Below, piece by piece: positions 50,601 to 63,534 of a stretch of 64,000 nucleotides of DNA. Position 1 is the first letter of the stretch; each line of letters begins with the position of its first letter. A program made the position numbers and the translations under genes. Source of the DNA: Doris montereyensis (lineage: Eukaryota > Mollusca > Gastropoda > Nudibranchia > Dorididae); contig JAXRKP010001286.1 in the NCBI GenBank assembly GCA_037039925.1, positions 45,001-109,000 on the forward strand, given 5' to 3'. The notes under the pieces were generated by a model. It saw only the letters and a list, made by a program, of their open reading frames with translations. It was not told the DNA's origin and did not search any database.

Positions 50601-51170
50601 GGAAGAGAACTCATAATCCACCGTTGTCTCCGAGCATGCTTGTTATATATAAAAGTTCTGAGTTGATTGTTGTTTGTGTGTCAAAGGCTCAGTTGCTAGG
50701 CTACTTAGAGTACTGGGTACCATATTTTGCATATTTTGCATGTGGATTCAAAGGACAAACTAATAAAGACAGAACAGAGCTGAATTATAATATGATGTGG
50801 TCATAGTAAGAGACTTCAGCTTTATATATGAGGGAATGAGGTGCTATGTCATTTCTACATATTGTGAGTTTTGTCACCATATCGAACTTTGAATGAAAAG
50901 TCTTCTGATGATAAAATCATTTTGTTTAAAAAACTGACCACACCATATTATAATTTAGCTCTAATATGTCTGTTTGTTCTGTCTTTATTAGTGGAGTTGT
51001 CACTTATTGTCATATTTCGCCTTTGACTTCACTCCACTGTGGCTCCTTCTGTATTATGTAGATTCTAAATGATTCCAAAATTATTTAAAGTTAAGGAATT
51101 TTTTTACAAATGTTTCATTCATGAAAATTAGTTTTTAAATCTACTATTACTACTACTACTACTACTACTG

Positions 51171-51206
<36 letters not shown>

Positions 51207-51363
51207 TTACTATTACTACTACTGCTACTACTGCTGCTACTACTACTACCACCACCACCACCACCACCACCACCACCACCACCACCCACTGCTACCACCA
51301 TTACCACTACTACTACTACTACCACACCACCACCACCCACTACTACCACCATTACCACCACTA

Positions 51364-51411
<48 letters not shown>

Positions 51412-51569
51412 TTACTACTACCACTACTACCACTACTACCCACTACTACTACTACTACCACTACCACTACTACTACTACTACTACTACTGCTACTACTAC
51501 TACTACTACTGCTACTACTACTACTGCTACTACTACTACTACTGCTACTACTACTACTACCACTACTAC

Positions 51570-51638
<69 letters not shown>

Positions 51639-51647
51639 GTACTACCA

Positions 51648-51678
<31 letters not shown>

Positions 51679-52079
51679 CACTACTACCCACCACTACCCA
51701 CTACTACTACTACTACCACCACCACCACCACCACCACCACCACCACCACCACCACCACCACCACCACCACTACTACTACTACTGCTACTACTACTACTAC
51801 CACTACTACTAAAAGTTTAACTTTTGTCTGCACTGTTTCAGGTTGGAAGAGTGGACTGTTCACAGATGCATTGGTGTGTCAGCAGTTACACGTGTTCAAA
51901 TACCCGTCATTTGCCATACTAAAAGCGAGAGGGGGCATGGAGATGTATTATGGAGGTACAGACTTAACGTTTTTATAACATTTCATGGGTACAAAATGGT
52001 TCTCTGTCATTGCGACTAAAGATAAAAAATGTCTGTTATGCTTTGAATATTTCTGATTGGAATTTCACATAGTTGTTAA

Positions 52080-52127
<48 letters not shown>

Positions 52128-55100
52128 CTTTATTGTCCATCAACTGGCAATGCTTCGTTTTGGTTTTACACAGCTCAGTATTGTCTGATATCAGGGGAAT
52201 GATTGAAAAAACCATGCGTCGCCGTTAAATAGCGACACATAGATTAGAATCGTATTAAGATCACCATCATCTTACACATGAAGCATAGAGCCTACCTTAC
52301 AAAATGCTATGAAAAGGATATATGTATAAATCAATCACCATTATACAATCACCATCATCATCATGAACTCGGTAGACCAGACATATAGGTTTCGGCCTCT
52401 CAACCAAAAGGTAGTGGGTTCCAAAATCTACACCCCCCCGTCCAGGTAGGTGGATCGACACCTAGTCCCATCGGAGACGGACGATAAAAAAGGAAGTCCC
52501 ATGTGCAGATCAGAACACTCATTAAAGATCCCTTGGCTTATCAGGGCAGTCTAGGCAAAATTGAAAACCCTACCAAAAAACCCCGAGATCACCTTAGTTG
52601 TGGATGTGATTATATCAAATCAGATCAAATTAAAAACCATTATACAATCACCATCATCACAACGATGTATCATCTCTGAGACAGATGGTGGCCTCTGTGA
52701 CAGTTGGTGGTCTCTGAGACAGATGGTGGTCTTTGAGATAGATGGTGAGCTCTGAGACAGATGGTGGGCTTTGTGACAACTGGTGGGCTGTGAGACAGAT
52801 GGTGGGCTCTGTGACAACTGGTTGGCTGTGAGACAGATGGTGGGCTCTGTGACAGTTGGTGGTCTCTGAGACAGATGGTGGTCTTTGAGATAGATGGTGA
52901 GCTCTGAGACAGATGGTGGGCTTTGTGACAACTGGTGGGCTGTGAGACAGATGGTGGGCTCTGAGACAGATGGTGGGCTCTGAGACAGATGGTGGGCTCT
53001 GAGGCAGCTGGTGGTCTCTGTGACAGCTGGTGGTCTCTGTGACAGCTGGTGGTCTCTGAGATCGATGGTGGCCTCTATGACAGCTGGTGGTTTCTGAGAC
53101 AGATGTTGGCCTCTGTGACAGCTGGTGGTCTCTGAGACAGATGGTGGGCTCTGAGACAGCTGGTGACCTCTGAGATAGATGGTGGCCTCTGAGACAGATG
53201 GTGGTCTAGAGGGTCAAATGACTGCATCTCAACCACAAAGTTGTTGGCTTACGCAAAGTCAAGTTTCAAAATGATTTAAACCATGATTTGCTGACCAATG
53301 TTTCCTCTTGTCTACACAGGGAGGACGAATGCCCATGACATTGCAGCGTTTGTTCAAGACAGCGCTGACGTTCCGATGGAGAACCTGAGCCCCAAAGATT
53401 TCCCACACAGAGTGGTGCTAAGCAATGATCCATGGTTTATCGACTTCTTTGCACCAGTGAGTCCTTCAGTCTTTTGTTGAATTTTTTAATATTTCTGTTT
53501 TATTTGGTTGATATCTTTTTACTATGGTGTGTGTTTTTTTTCTTTTTTAGTTTTGTTTTTTTGTTTCTTAGAACGTTTTTATACATCAGATTCTATTAAA
53601 GACATAAAATTCCTTTAAAGGCTAGAGGCGGTGGAATCAAGGTTTATCTCAGTTTCTGAGGAGATCAACGGCAAGAAAACCTCAGGAAGTCAAAGGAAAA
53701 CATTGTTGATTGATAATGTGAAAGAATACATTAGTGCAAAATTGCAAAACTGTGAAAGTGAAGCAAGCAAGTGAAACTGGATCCTCCTCCTCCTCTCTCC
53801 ACTCCCACCCTCACCCTTGTGGACAGATTACTGAGTGATCTTTCTCGATTTTCCCTTCCTAGTTGCACCCCAGGTACTCAATCACATTTTGATTGGAGTA
53901 GGCAAGGACACATTGAAACATCTTAATTCCTGAGAACACAATAATGGGCATAGATTTAGATTTTAGATTTGAATCAGCAATCTCATTTTGGCAAGCATGA
54001 CTGCCTATCACTGGGACAACAATGTGACACAGCTTTTATTTTATGAATTTTTTCTTCAAGTTCCTTCAAGGTTGTTATGGCCCTTAGAGCCGGAGCTTAT
54101 CCCGGTTTCAATAGCGCGAGCGGAACGGGTGATAATAATCACCTTCTGGTCAGGACTCTAGTGTGACGCAGGTTTTTTTACTCCCAAGCTAGTACTTGTA
54201 CCCATTTGCACCTGGGTTGAGTGGGGAAAGTGCGTGTTAAGTGTCACAAAGTTTGACCTGGCTATGCTACGATTCAAACCAGGAACCTCTTGATTCCCAG
54301 TAGACGCCACTGCATGTGACTTCTACAAAGAAAACTCAATCAAAGGGAGGGCGTGACACAATCGGAAGTGTTGTGAGATTGTAGTCATGACGACGCTGCT
54401 TTAAAATCCGGACTGACTTGTGCAGATTTTTTTCGCAGTGTTGTTCTCTTAGGAAATGTTCTTCACTATGCTTTTCTCATTTGAGGTGTCAATGATTTCC
54501 CAAGTAAAGACAGGAAGAATCTTCTCAGCATGTTAATTTAAAGTGCCTAACAGAACACTGTACTGTATGCTTCCCAAGGAGTTGAGAATGACTTTGAATG
54601 AAGTGGCATGCTTGGGGAGGAATGATGTAACATCATTGAACCTGCACTTATACAGAAATACGGATTTTAAGCCCATCTTTTATCTATATCTTTTATCATC
54701 GGCTCATAAGATTCCATGTAGATGATTGCAATCATTCTAAAGAATTTGTCCGTCAAAACTGAAACTTTTTTCCTTCTTTTCCGTTGCAGTGGTGTCCCCC
54801 GTGTATGCGACTGTTGCCTGAGTTTAAGAAGGCGGCCAAGTCATACGGCTCTAAGGTTAATTTTGGTACCGTGGATTGTACCGTCCATGGTGGTCTGTGC
54901 AATACTGTGAGTTGATTGGATTTTGATTTGATTTGATTGGATTTTGATTTGATTTGATTTGATTGGATTTTGATTTGATTTGATTTGATTTGACCCACAT
55001 CCGCTACTAAGGTGACCTTGGAGGTTTTTCTAGGAATTTCAATGTTGCCTGCGCTGCCATGTAAACAGCCAAGGGATCTTCAACGTGCTCAGAGTGCTGT

Positions 55101-58100
55101 GATCTGCTCATGGGACCTCCCTTTTTCGGCCGTCTCAATATGACTCGGTGTTGATTCATTTGCAGTGGGGGGACTAGGTCCACCAACCTGGACCGGAGGG
55201 GGCTTACTCGCAAAATAAAAATTCAAGAAATTTTTTAGCCTGTCAGGCAGGAATCCACGACCTTTTAGTTTTTAGAGGCCGACACCTTCTGGTAGACCCA
55301 ACCCAATTAAGGGTAACACAATAAGACACTAAAAAATTATGATTTTGCCATCATCCATAGAATTATTAAGCCCATTACTATCGTCTTCATCATTTGATTC
55401 TAAGTAGAATTTGCATGTATCACGTGTTGTGTAATGGACCTATTCTTCTGTGTTCTCTTTGAGTAGGGTTTTTGTTGTAGTTTTTTCCACTCACATATTG
55501 ACACTTCTCTTCCATCTAACCTTATGCACTGTGACAACGAAGGCTAAGTACACGATTGAAAAAAAGAAAGAAAGAGAAGAAAACCCATTCAGTGTTATAT
55601 AATATAATGATAATGATGACAAATGCAAATTTTATTTTGACTGTCTTTTCCAGTACAACATCCATTCCTACCCCACCACCATCTTCTACAACAACAGCGT
55701 TCCTCACCAGTACCACGGCCACCACAGTGCCCATCACATTGTGGAGTTTATTGAGGTGAGAGAGAAAATCGTATTGTAGGTGTCGTGGTTAAGAATCAAT
55801 ATGACTTGACTTACTTGACTTATGTGGAGTGAGTGACCAGGCTGGGTGTTGGTATATTTTGTGTAGTTTTGTCAGCCATGATTGTGTGTTGTTGGCAATG
55901 ATGTCAGTATTCTTCTTGTGTATTTCTGTCCCTCACTAAAGTACCCTAAGGTGAAGGCCTATATAAATGCAGCAGTTCCTATCTTAAGTTTTAATCGTGT
56001 GTTGACTATTTCTTGCAGATTTCTTGGTGCCTTTACTTCTTATTAACATGGGGTGGTGTGCCATTGCATTACAAATGGCATTGTTTTATTATTTTGATTT
56101 TGGCCTTACTTGGGGCATTGTGTTGGTGACTGAGTGGTCAGGCTGCTGGACCAGGGATCATTCATCAGGTTCTACATTTGAATCCTAGCAAAGATTCTTT
56201 CGAAATTGTCTTCTTTGGGAGAAAGACTAAACACGCACTTTCCCAGCATAGGTACAACCCAGTTGTGAATGGGTACAAACAGACAAGCTCTAGTTTGGGA
56301 AGTAATAAACCTGCGCCAGACTAGCGTCCTATCCAGGAAGTAATTATTCTTATTCTTATTACCTGTTCCCTTCAACAGGATAAGCTAGTGGGCCTTGAAG
56401 GAACTTTAACCTGTTCCACTTCAACAGGATAAGCTAGTGGGCCTTGAAAGGAACTTTAACCTGTTCCGCTTCCAACAGGATAAGCTAGTGGGCCTTGAAG
56501 GAACTTTAACCTGTTCCGCTTCAATAGGATAAGCTTAGTGGGCCTTGAAGGAACTTTAACCTGTTCCTTCAATAGGATAAGCTAGTGGGCCTTGAAGGAA
56601 CTTTAACCTGTTCCACTTCAACAGGATAAGCTAGTGGGCCTTGAAGGAACCTTAACCTGTTCCACTCCAACAGGATAAGCTAGTGGGCCTTGAAGGAACT
56701 TGAACCTGTTCCACTCAACAGGATAAGCTAGTGGGCCTTGAAGGAACTTTAACCTGTTCCACTTCAACAGGATAAGCTAGTGGGCCTTGAAGGAACAGTG
56801 CAAACCATGTAAGTAAAATTTTGAATGTTTTGTGAAAATCAAAGAAAAAGACGCTGTGCATTTTAATCTATTTTCACAGACATTTACGGTTTGCAAGTGT
56901 CAAAAACTAGACCCAATACTGATACACAGATTGCTCATATGGTTATTAGACAGGTTTCTATTGGTTCTTGTGCAACGGAATCCTAACTAGACGAAGCTTA
57001 GGGGCTTCCCAATGTTAAAAAAGCAAAAGAAAAAAGGTGTTACTGATTTTAGACTCCCATGGTTTGCGACTTTGACATGACAGGCGTAGACACAGTTTGT
57101 GTGAAATTGAAACTTTTAAATTTTCCTCACAGGACACTATAAGTCCTCCCGTCATGTCTCTCGACCTCGATTCGTTTGAGAAAAACGTGTTTATGAAGAA
57201 GAAAGAGGGCGTCTGGCTGGTGGATTTCTTTGCCCCGTGGTGCGGCCCTTGTCAGCAACTGGCCCCCGAATGGAGGAAGCTTGCCAAGGTTGGTTCCTAC
57301 CGTGCATTTTTGATACTGATGAAAGGGAGAGAAAGAGAGAGAGTAGAGGGAGAAGGAGAGAGACAGAGAGACAGAGAGAGAGATTGAGGTAGGGGGAAAG
57401 GGGACAGACAGACAGGCATGATTGATAATACTCATGTCATGGTGAAAGTATCATCAGTACAGTGGTGAGTTGGTAATCACGACAATACTGTTCAAAATCT
57501 TGGCTGGGCCTAGTTTTTAAAATTTTGTTGTTGTTGTACTGTTAGGAATGATGCAGTACTCGCTGGATAAAGCATGCTCTTCGGGCGCTGAGGAGAAAAT
57601 CGCCCGTTTATGCGTACCTTGTGCTTATGCAAAACCCCTGGGAGATAACTCTTGAAAGGTAAAAGATACCAAGGATTATAATCGATTACGTCCCTTGATT
57701 ATCACTCATTAGCGTGATAAGTGTAGAATACATTGGTGGGTAAACGTAATATACTGATTGCTTGTTCACTTTTGTTTTTGTTTCTTGTTTGTTTGGACGT
57801 CATTACACACTTTCACACTTTTATTTTTTTAGTAAAAACTTTGGTCAACAGAGTAAGGCATGTGTTTATGCAGAGTTTGCCTTTATGAAGTGCGCGTTTA
57901 TTCAGCGACTTCAGACTGCTTTCCTCTCTTGACCCGGTGTGAATGAGCAAAGAAAGATGTTGCCAGGGTGTTCGTAGAAGCCCCTAACACTAGGCAACTG
58001 TACTGAATGCCCCTCAGGGAGTTGAGAAAGACGTTTGAATGAAATAACCTGCTTGGGAATAAATAATATAAAGTCATTGGGTCTGCATTTATGCAACAAT

Positions 58101-59019
58101 ACAGACTATAGATCCATCATTATCTTACTGTCTTTTAAAAAAATCTTTCATCCTTTTGTATTACAATTATTGACCCGTTAGTATGATTCATATTATTTCT
58201 TTCATCAAAGGGTGGGGATGGTCATGAAATTTTTACTTTTTCTCCATCTAAAGTTTACAACAATTTGTTGGTTTGAATTTTGAAAATTGGGCTTTGCCAG
58301 CAATAAATGCCACTATTTCAAGCTAATCGTTTGTTTCCTTTCAGCAATCAAGCAATTTGTTGGTTTGAATTTGTATGTCAGCAATCAAGCTTATGCCATC
58401 GTTTGTTTCCTAAGCAATCAAGCTTATGCCATCGTTTGTTTCCTATGTCAGCAATCATGCCATCGTTTGTTTCCTATGTCAGCAATGCTTATGCCATCGT
58501 TTGTTCAGCAATCCTTATATCGTTTGTTTCTATGTCAGCAATCAATGCCATCGTTTGTTTCCTATGTCAGCAATCAAGCTTATTCGTTTTTCCTATGTCA
58601 GCAATCAAGCTTATGCCATCGTTTGTTTCCTATTGCAATTTCGTTTGTTTTCCTCTGCCAGATGTTTAAAGATAAAGCCAATGTTCACGTTGCTCAAGTG
58701 GATTGCACAGTGAATCAAAAACTGTGCCAGGCACAGTCAGTACACTCGTACCCAACCATGCGCCTCTACCCAGCCGGAAACACTAGAACCAACCAGTTTG
58801 TGTGAGTTGCATGCATAGCATATTTTGTTACCTTTTCTTCCATTTTATGGCTTCATTTCATATTTCACATTAACCACTTAGAGCCCTGAACCCCAGACCG
58901 TTCCCTGATTCCCCTTCCTGGGCCTTCTGAGTGCATTAAAAAAAAAAAAATAAGGGTGGGGTATTACTGAGAAATCTGACAAAATCTATAGGCCTGGAGT
59001 CTGCCGTTATCATTATCAA

Positions 59020-59051
<32 letters not shown>

Positions 59052-62000
59052 ATCAAATCAAGATGCAAATCCTCTGAATTTCTGTCTATCTGTGCTATTT
59101 TTCCTGCCTCTGTTATTGCAAATAATTTTCCTCTATCATTGTCCCATCTAATACATTCTCTATCATTGTCCCATCACCTCTGAATTTCATTGTCTATCTG
59201 TGCTATTTTTCCTGCCTCTGTTATTGTTTTCCAAATAATTTTCCTCTATCATTGTCCCATCTAATACATTCTCTATCATTGTCCCATCTAATACATTCTC
59301 TATCATTGTCCCATCTAATACATTTCTATCATTGTCCCATCTAATATATTCTCTATCATTGTCCCATCTAATATATTCTCTATCATTGTCCATCATTCTC
59401 TATCATTGTCCCATCTAATACATTCTCTATCATTGTCCATTCTCATCTATTGTCCCATCTACATTCTCTATCATTGTCCCATCTATCATCCCATCATTCT
59501 CTATCATTGTCCCATCTAATACATACATTGTCCCATCTAATACATTCTCTATCATTGTCCCATCTAATACATTCTCTATCATTTGTCCCATCTAATACAT
59601 TCTCTATCATTGTCCCACTAATATATTCTCTATCATTGTCCCATCTAATATATTCTCTATCATTGTCCCATCTATACATCTCTATCATTGTCCCATCTAA
59701 TATATTCTCTATCATTGTCCCATCTAATATATTCTCTATCATTTGTCCCATCTAATATATTCTCTATCATTGTCCCATCTCTTATATTCTCTATCATTGT
59801 CCCATCTAATACATTCTCTATCATTGTCCCATCTAATATATTCTCTATCATTGTCCCATCTAATACATTCTCTATCATTGTCCCATCTAATACATTCTCT
59901 ATCATTGTCCCATCTAATATGTTCTCTATCATTGTCCCATCTAATACATTCTCTATCATTGTCCCATCTAATACATTCTCTATCATTGTCCCATCTAATA
60001 CTTTCTCTATCATTGTCCCATCTAATACATTCTCTATCATTGTCCCATCTAATACATTCTCTATCATTGTCCCATCTAATACATTCTCTATCATTGTCCC
60101 ATCTAATACTTTCTCTATCATTGTCCCATCTAATACTTGCTTTATCATTGTCCCATCTAATACTTGCTCAATCATTCTCCCATCTTCTCCATGGCTTCCC
60201 TCTATTTCTTTTCCCACTCATTATTTTAGTATCCAAAATTTCAAAGAGGAAAGAAACGTAGCTGCCTCTTGGTGCTACACAAAAAGACAAAAGAACCTTG
60301 TCGTTCATGGCAGCCGGATGTGCTGATGGCACAGGAATGGAATAATTTCTTGGTCTAAACAGGGGATTCAGAAAGAAATGAAAATAAATCAACAAGTTGG
60401 GAATGTAAATTTATGCTGTAAACATTTTTCTTTTAAATGCCCTTTGGTCATCTGATCTTATTTTTCGTTGTTTTTAAAATTGACAGACATTACAACGGCT
60501 GGCACAGAGATGCACCTTCTTTGCGATCTTGGGTCTTTGATCATCTGCCGAGCAAAGTGGTCGTCTTAACTTCCCAGACTTTTGCCAGCAAAGTTCTTGA
60601 TGCCTCAGATCCGTGGGTTGTGGAATTCTACACTCCGTGGTGCGGCCATTGTCAAGTCTTCAAACCGCAATTCGAAATTGTGGCAGAGGTGGTTCCGTTT
60701 TGGTTTGTTTTTAAAAAAATGGTAACAATGCTTATTCCTGGTGATGTTATCAAGCTTAAATTTCTTGGTCTGAGGATTCAGTGATGTGAATTCAAGGTTT
60801 CGGTCTCTCAACCTTTCCAAAGGTCATGGGATTGTGCCTCGAAGATTGGAAAATTTTCTTCATTTTTTTCGAGTAAACACCATGAGACCTGTAGCTTCCT
60901 CCAAGCACCTGTAGGGCATCGGGAAAAAGATCAAAGATGAAAATGCATTTATAGCCGACTGAAATGGACTCACAGCCATCTGTGGGTGCCAGAGAGCCTG
61001 CATTGCTGTGTGCAATGACAAAAGGCATTAGACAGTCATGCCTAGTTTTGCGAATTTCCAGAAGCTTTTACGAAAAATGATGCAGATTACGGGAGTACGA
61101 AACCATGATAAAATTTATGTATTTTTAAGAGTTTAAATTCTAGAAGGAAAAAAATTTGAATGTTTTCCTCTTTTTTTAAGCTGTGACCTGATTGGTTCCG
61201 TCAGTCAGAGAGACTCCATTATTTTTCTGTGACCTGATTGGTTCCGTCAGTCAGAGAGACTCGGGACTTGTTTGCATCATTATTTTTCTATACCAAATTC
61301 TGGTCTTCCCGATTTTTTCTATTTTTCTACCAAATTCTGGTCTTCCCGATTTTTCTATACCAAATTCTGGTCTTCCCGATTTTTCTATACCAAATTCTAG
61401 TCGTCCCGATTTTTCTATACCAAATTCTGGTCTTCCCGATTTTTCTATACCAAATTCTGGTCTTCCCGATTTTCTATACCAAATTCTGGTCTTCCCGATT
61501 TTTCTATACCAAATTCTGGTCTTCCTGATTTTTCTATACAAAGATTGTTACTAATTTTTCATTTCAAGTTTGGAAGAAACAGAGAGTTTTCACTCAATTT
61601 TGACTTTGAAAGTAGTCAGTCATGTGATTAGACAGTTTTGGAGGTAAATTTTTGTTTTTCTTTTTTGTTACTTACTTAGAAAGTTGTATCCACCGTAGGA
61701 ATACAATGCATTTGATAAAAGAATTGAAATTATATGACAAAACACATTACTCATTTTAATTTCATTGAATGAATGACTCATACCTGTAGAGATTTCCACA
61801 GTAACACAGGGCCTCAGCAACACACCTCCATCTGGCTCCATTGTGGGAAGCCCTCCCTCAGTTCTGGTCACGTCAATCTAGATGTTTGACTTTCGTTCCC
61901 ATACTTTAGCTCTGTGTTTGTTGAGTCGACCGACTTTGCTCTTTCCCTGCATTATAATTTCATTATCACAAAAAAAACCGATATACAGAATAAAATCTTT

Positions 62001-63285
62001 AAAGACATCAAATATGTGGTCACTGTGTTCAATGACACCAACAAATCTAGGCATAAAAAATTGGAGTCTGGTCAAAAAACGTAGGTCGGGGACTAAGCAA
62101 TAAAAATTCATAAATAACGAATAAAAAATACAAGGCATGTCGGAGTTAGCCTTAAACCGGTTTCCTAAGAACCGCTGTTTCTGTCACCTGAGGATAAGAT
62201 TCTTGGGCGGGACACTAGTGTAATAAATTACATATATATATATATCGCCTCTTCCCACCGAATATATATATATATGCTCCTGACACTTTACATTGAAATC
62301 AACTACTAAAACATTGAATATCTATAAATGTATACATATAAGAAAATACTAAACTGAACTGCTGTCACAATGTGTGTTGTTGATGGGTGTTTTGCCTTTC
62401 AGGGCATTGAGGTGTGGCCTATGCAGGAAGGTAGACTGTGACAGCAACCGCAGACTTTGCCAGGAAGCAGGAATAGGCGCATATCCCCTCGGTGCGATTC
62501 TACAAAGGAATAGAGAAGGGGGTGAAACAGGTATGGATATATTCATGTTCAATTCCTTCCTTCCTTCCTTTCTTTAAAAGGCCATTATTACGCGGCATAA
62601 ATTTGGCGCCAGTGTCCGAATAGTTAGACTGTTGTACTTGGAATCATTAGGTTGGGTTCGAATGTTATCAAGCTAGGTCTGATGTTGTGTTTCTTCGGAA
62701 AGATGCTTAACATGCATTGTCCCAACTTGACCCAGGTGCAAAAGTACAAGCATTAGCTTGGGAGGTAAAAACCTGTGTCAGATAAGCGTCATGTCCGGAG
62801 ATAATTATTATCAAGTGTTTTGATGATATTGGTTCCCATTTTGTAGGTTTTAGCAGATATTTTCATTTCTTTCATTGTCTTCTAATACAATTACACTACC
62901 ACAACCTTATCTTGAGATGTAATCATCACTCCTTTCCTTCCTCAGCATGCCTATGGATGGGACATCAACAGCCAAGAGGCCAATGAAATAATTGACTTCA
63001 TCAAATCCAATTCACCCAGGCCTCAGATTGAGAAGGTAGGATTAGAGAAATTGCCTATAGAATATGAAAACTTCTCGGTCTGTTACTTTGCTTGTCTGTG
63101 TCTCCCATTTGTCTCTTTCTCTCTCTCAGTTTCTGTCTGTCTGCCTCACTCTCTTTGTCTCTCTGTTTCTTTTTCTCTCTTTCTCTCCTTCTCTCTCTTT
63201 ATTTCTCTTTCTCTCTCTGTGTCTCTGTCTCTGTCCCATTATCTCTCTCTCTCTCCTCTCTCCTGTCTCTCTGCCTCTCTCTCTT

Positions 63286-63370
<85 letters not shown>

Positions 63371-63470
63371 CTCTCTGTCTCTCTGTCTTTCTCTCTCTGT
63401 CTCTCTCCCTGTCTCTCTCTCTCTTTCTCTGTCTTTCTCTCTCTGTCTCTCTCCTCTGTCTCTCTCTCTT

Positions 63471-63534
<64 letters not shown>

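Noticed and set aside
51128..51681. Poly-Val/Ser/Gly frames
   Set aside because: Trinucleotide (ACT/ACC) repeat.
59672..60326. Frames of 170-212 codons on both strands
   Set aside because: 27-bp minisatellite open in all phases.
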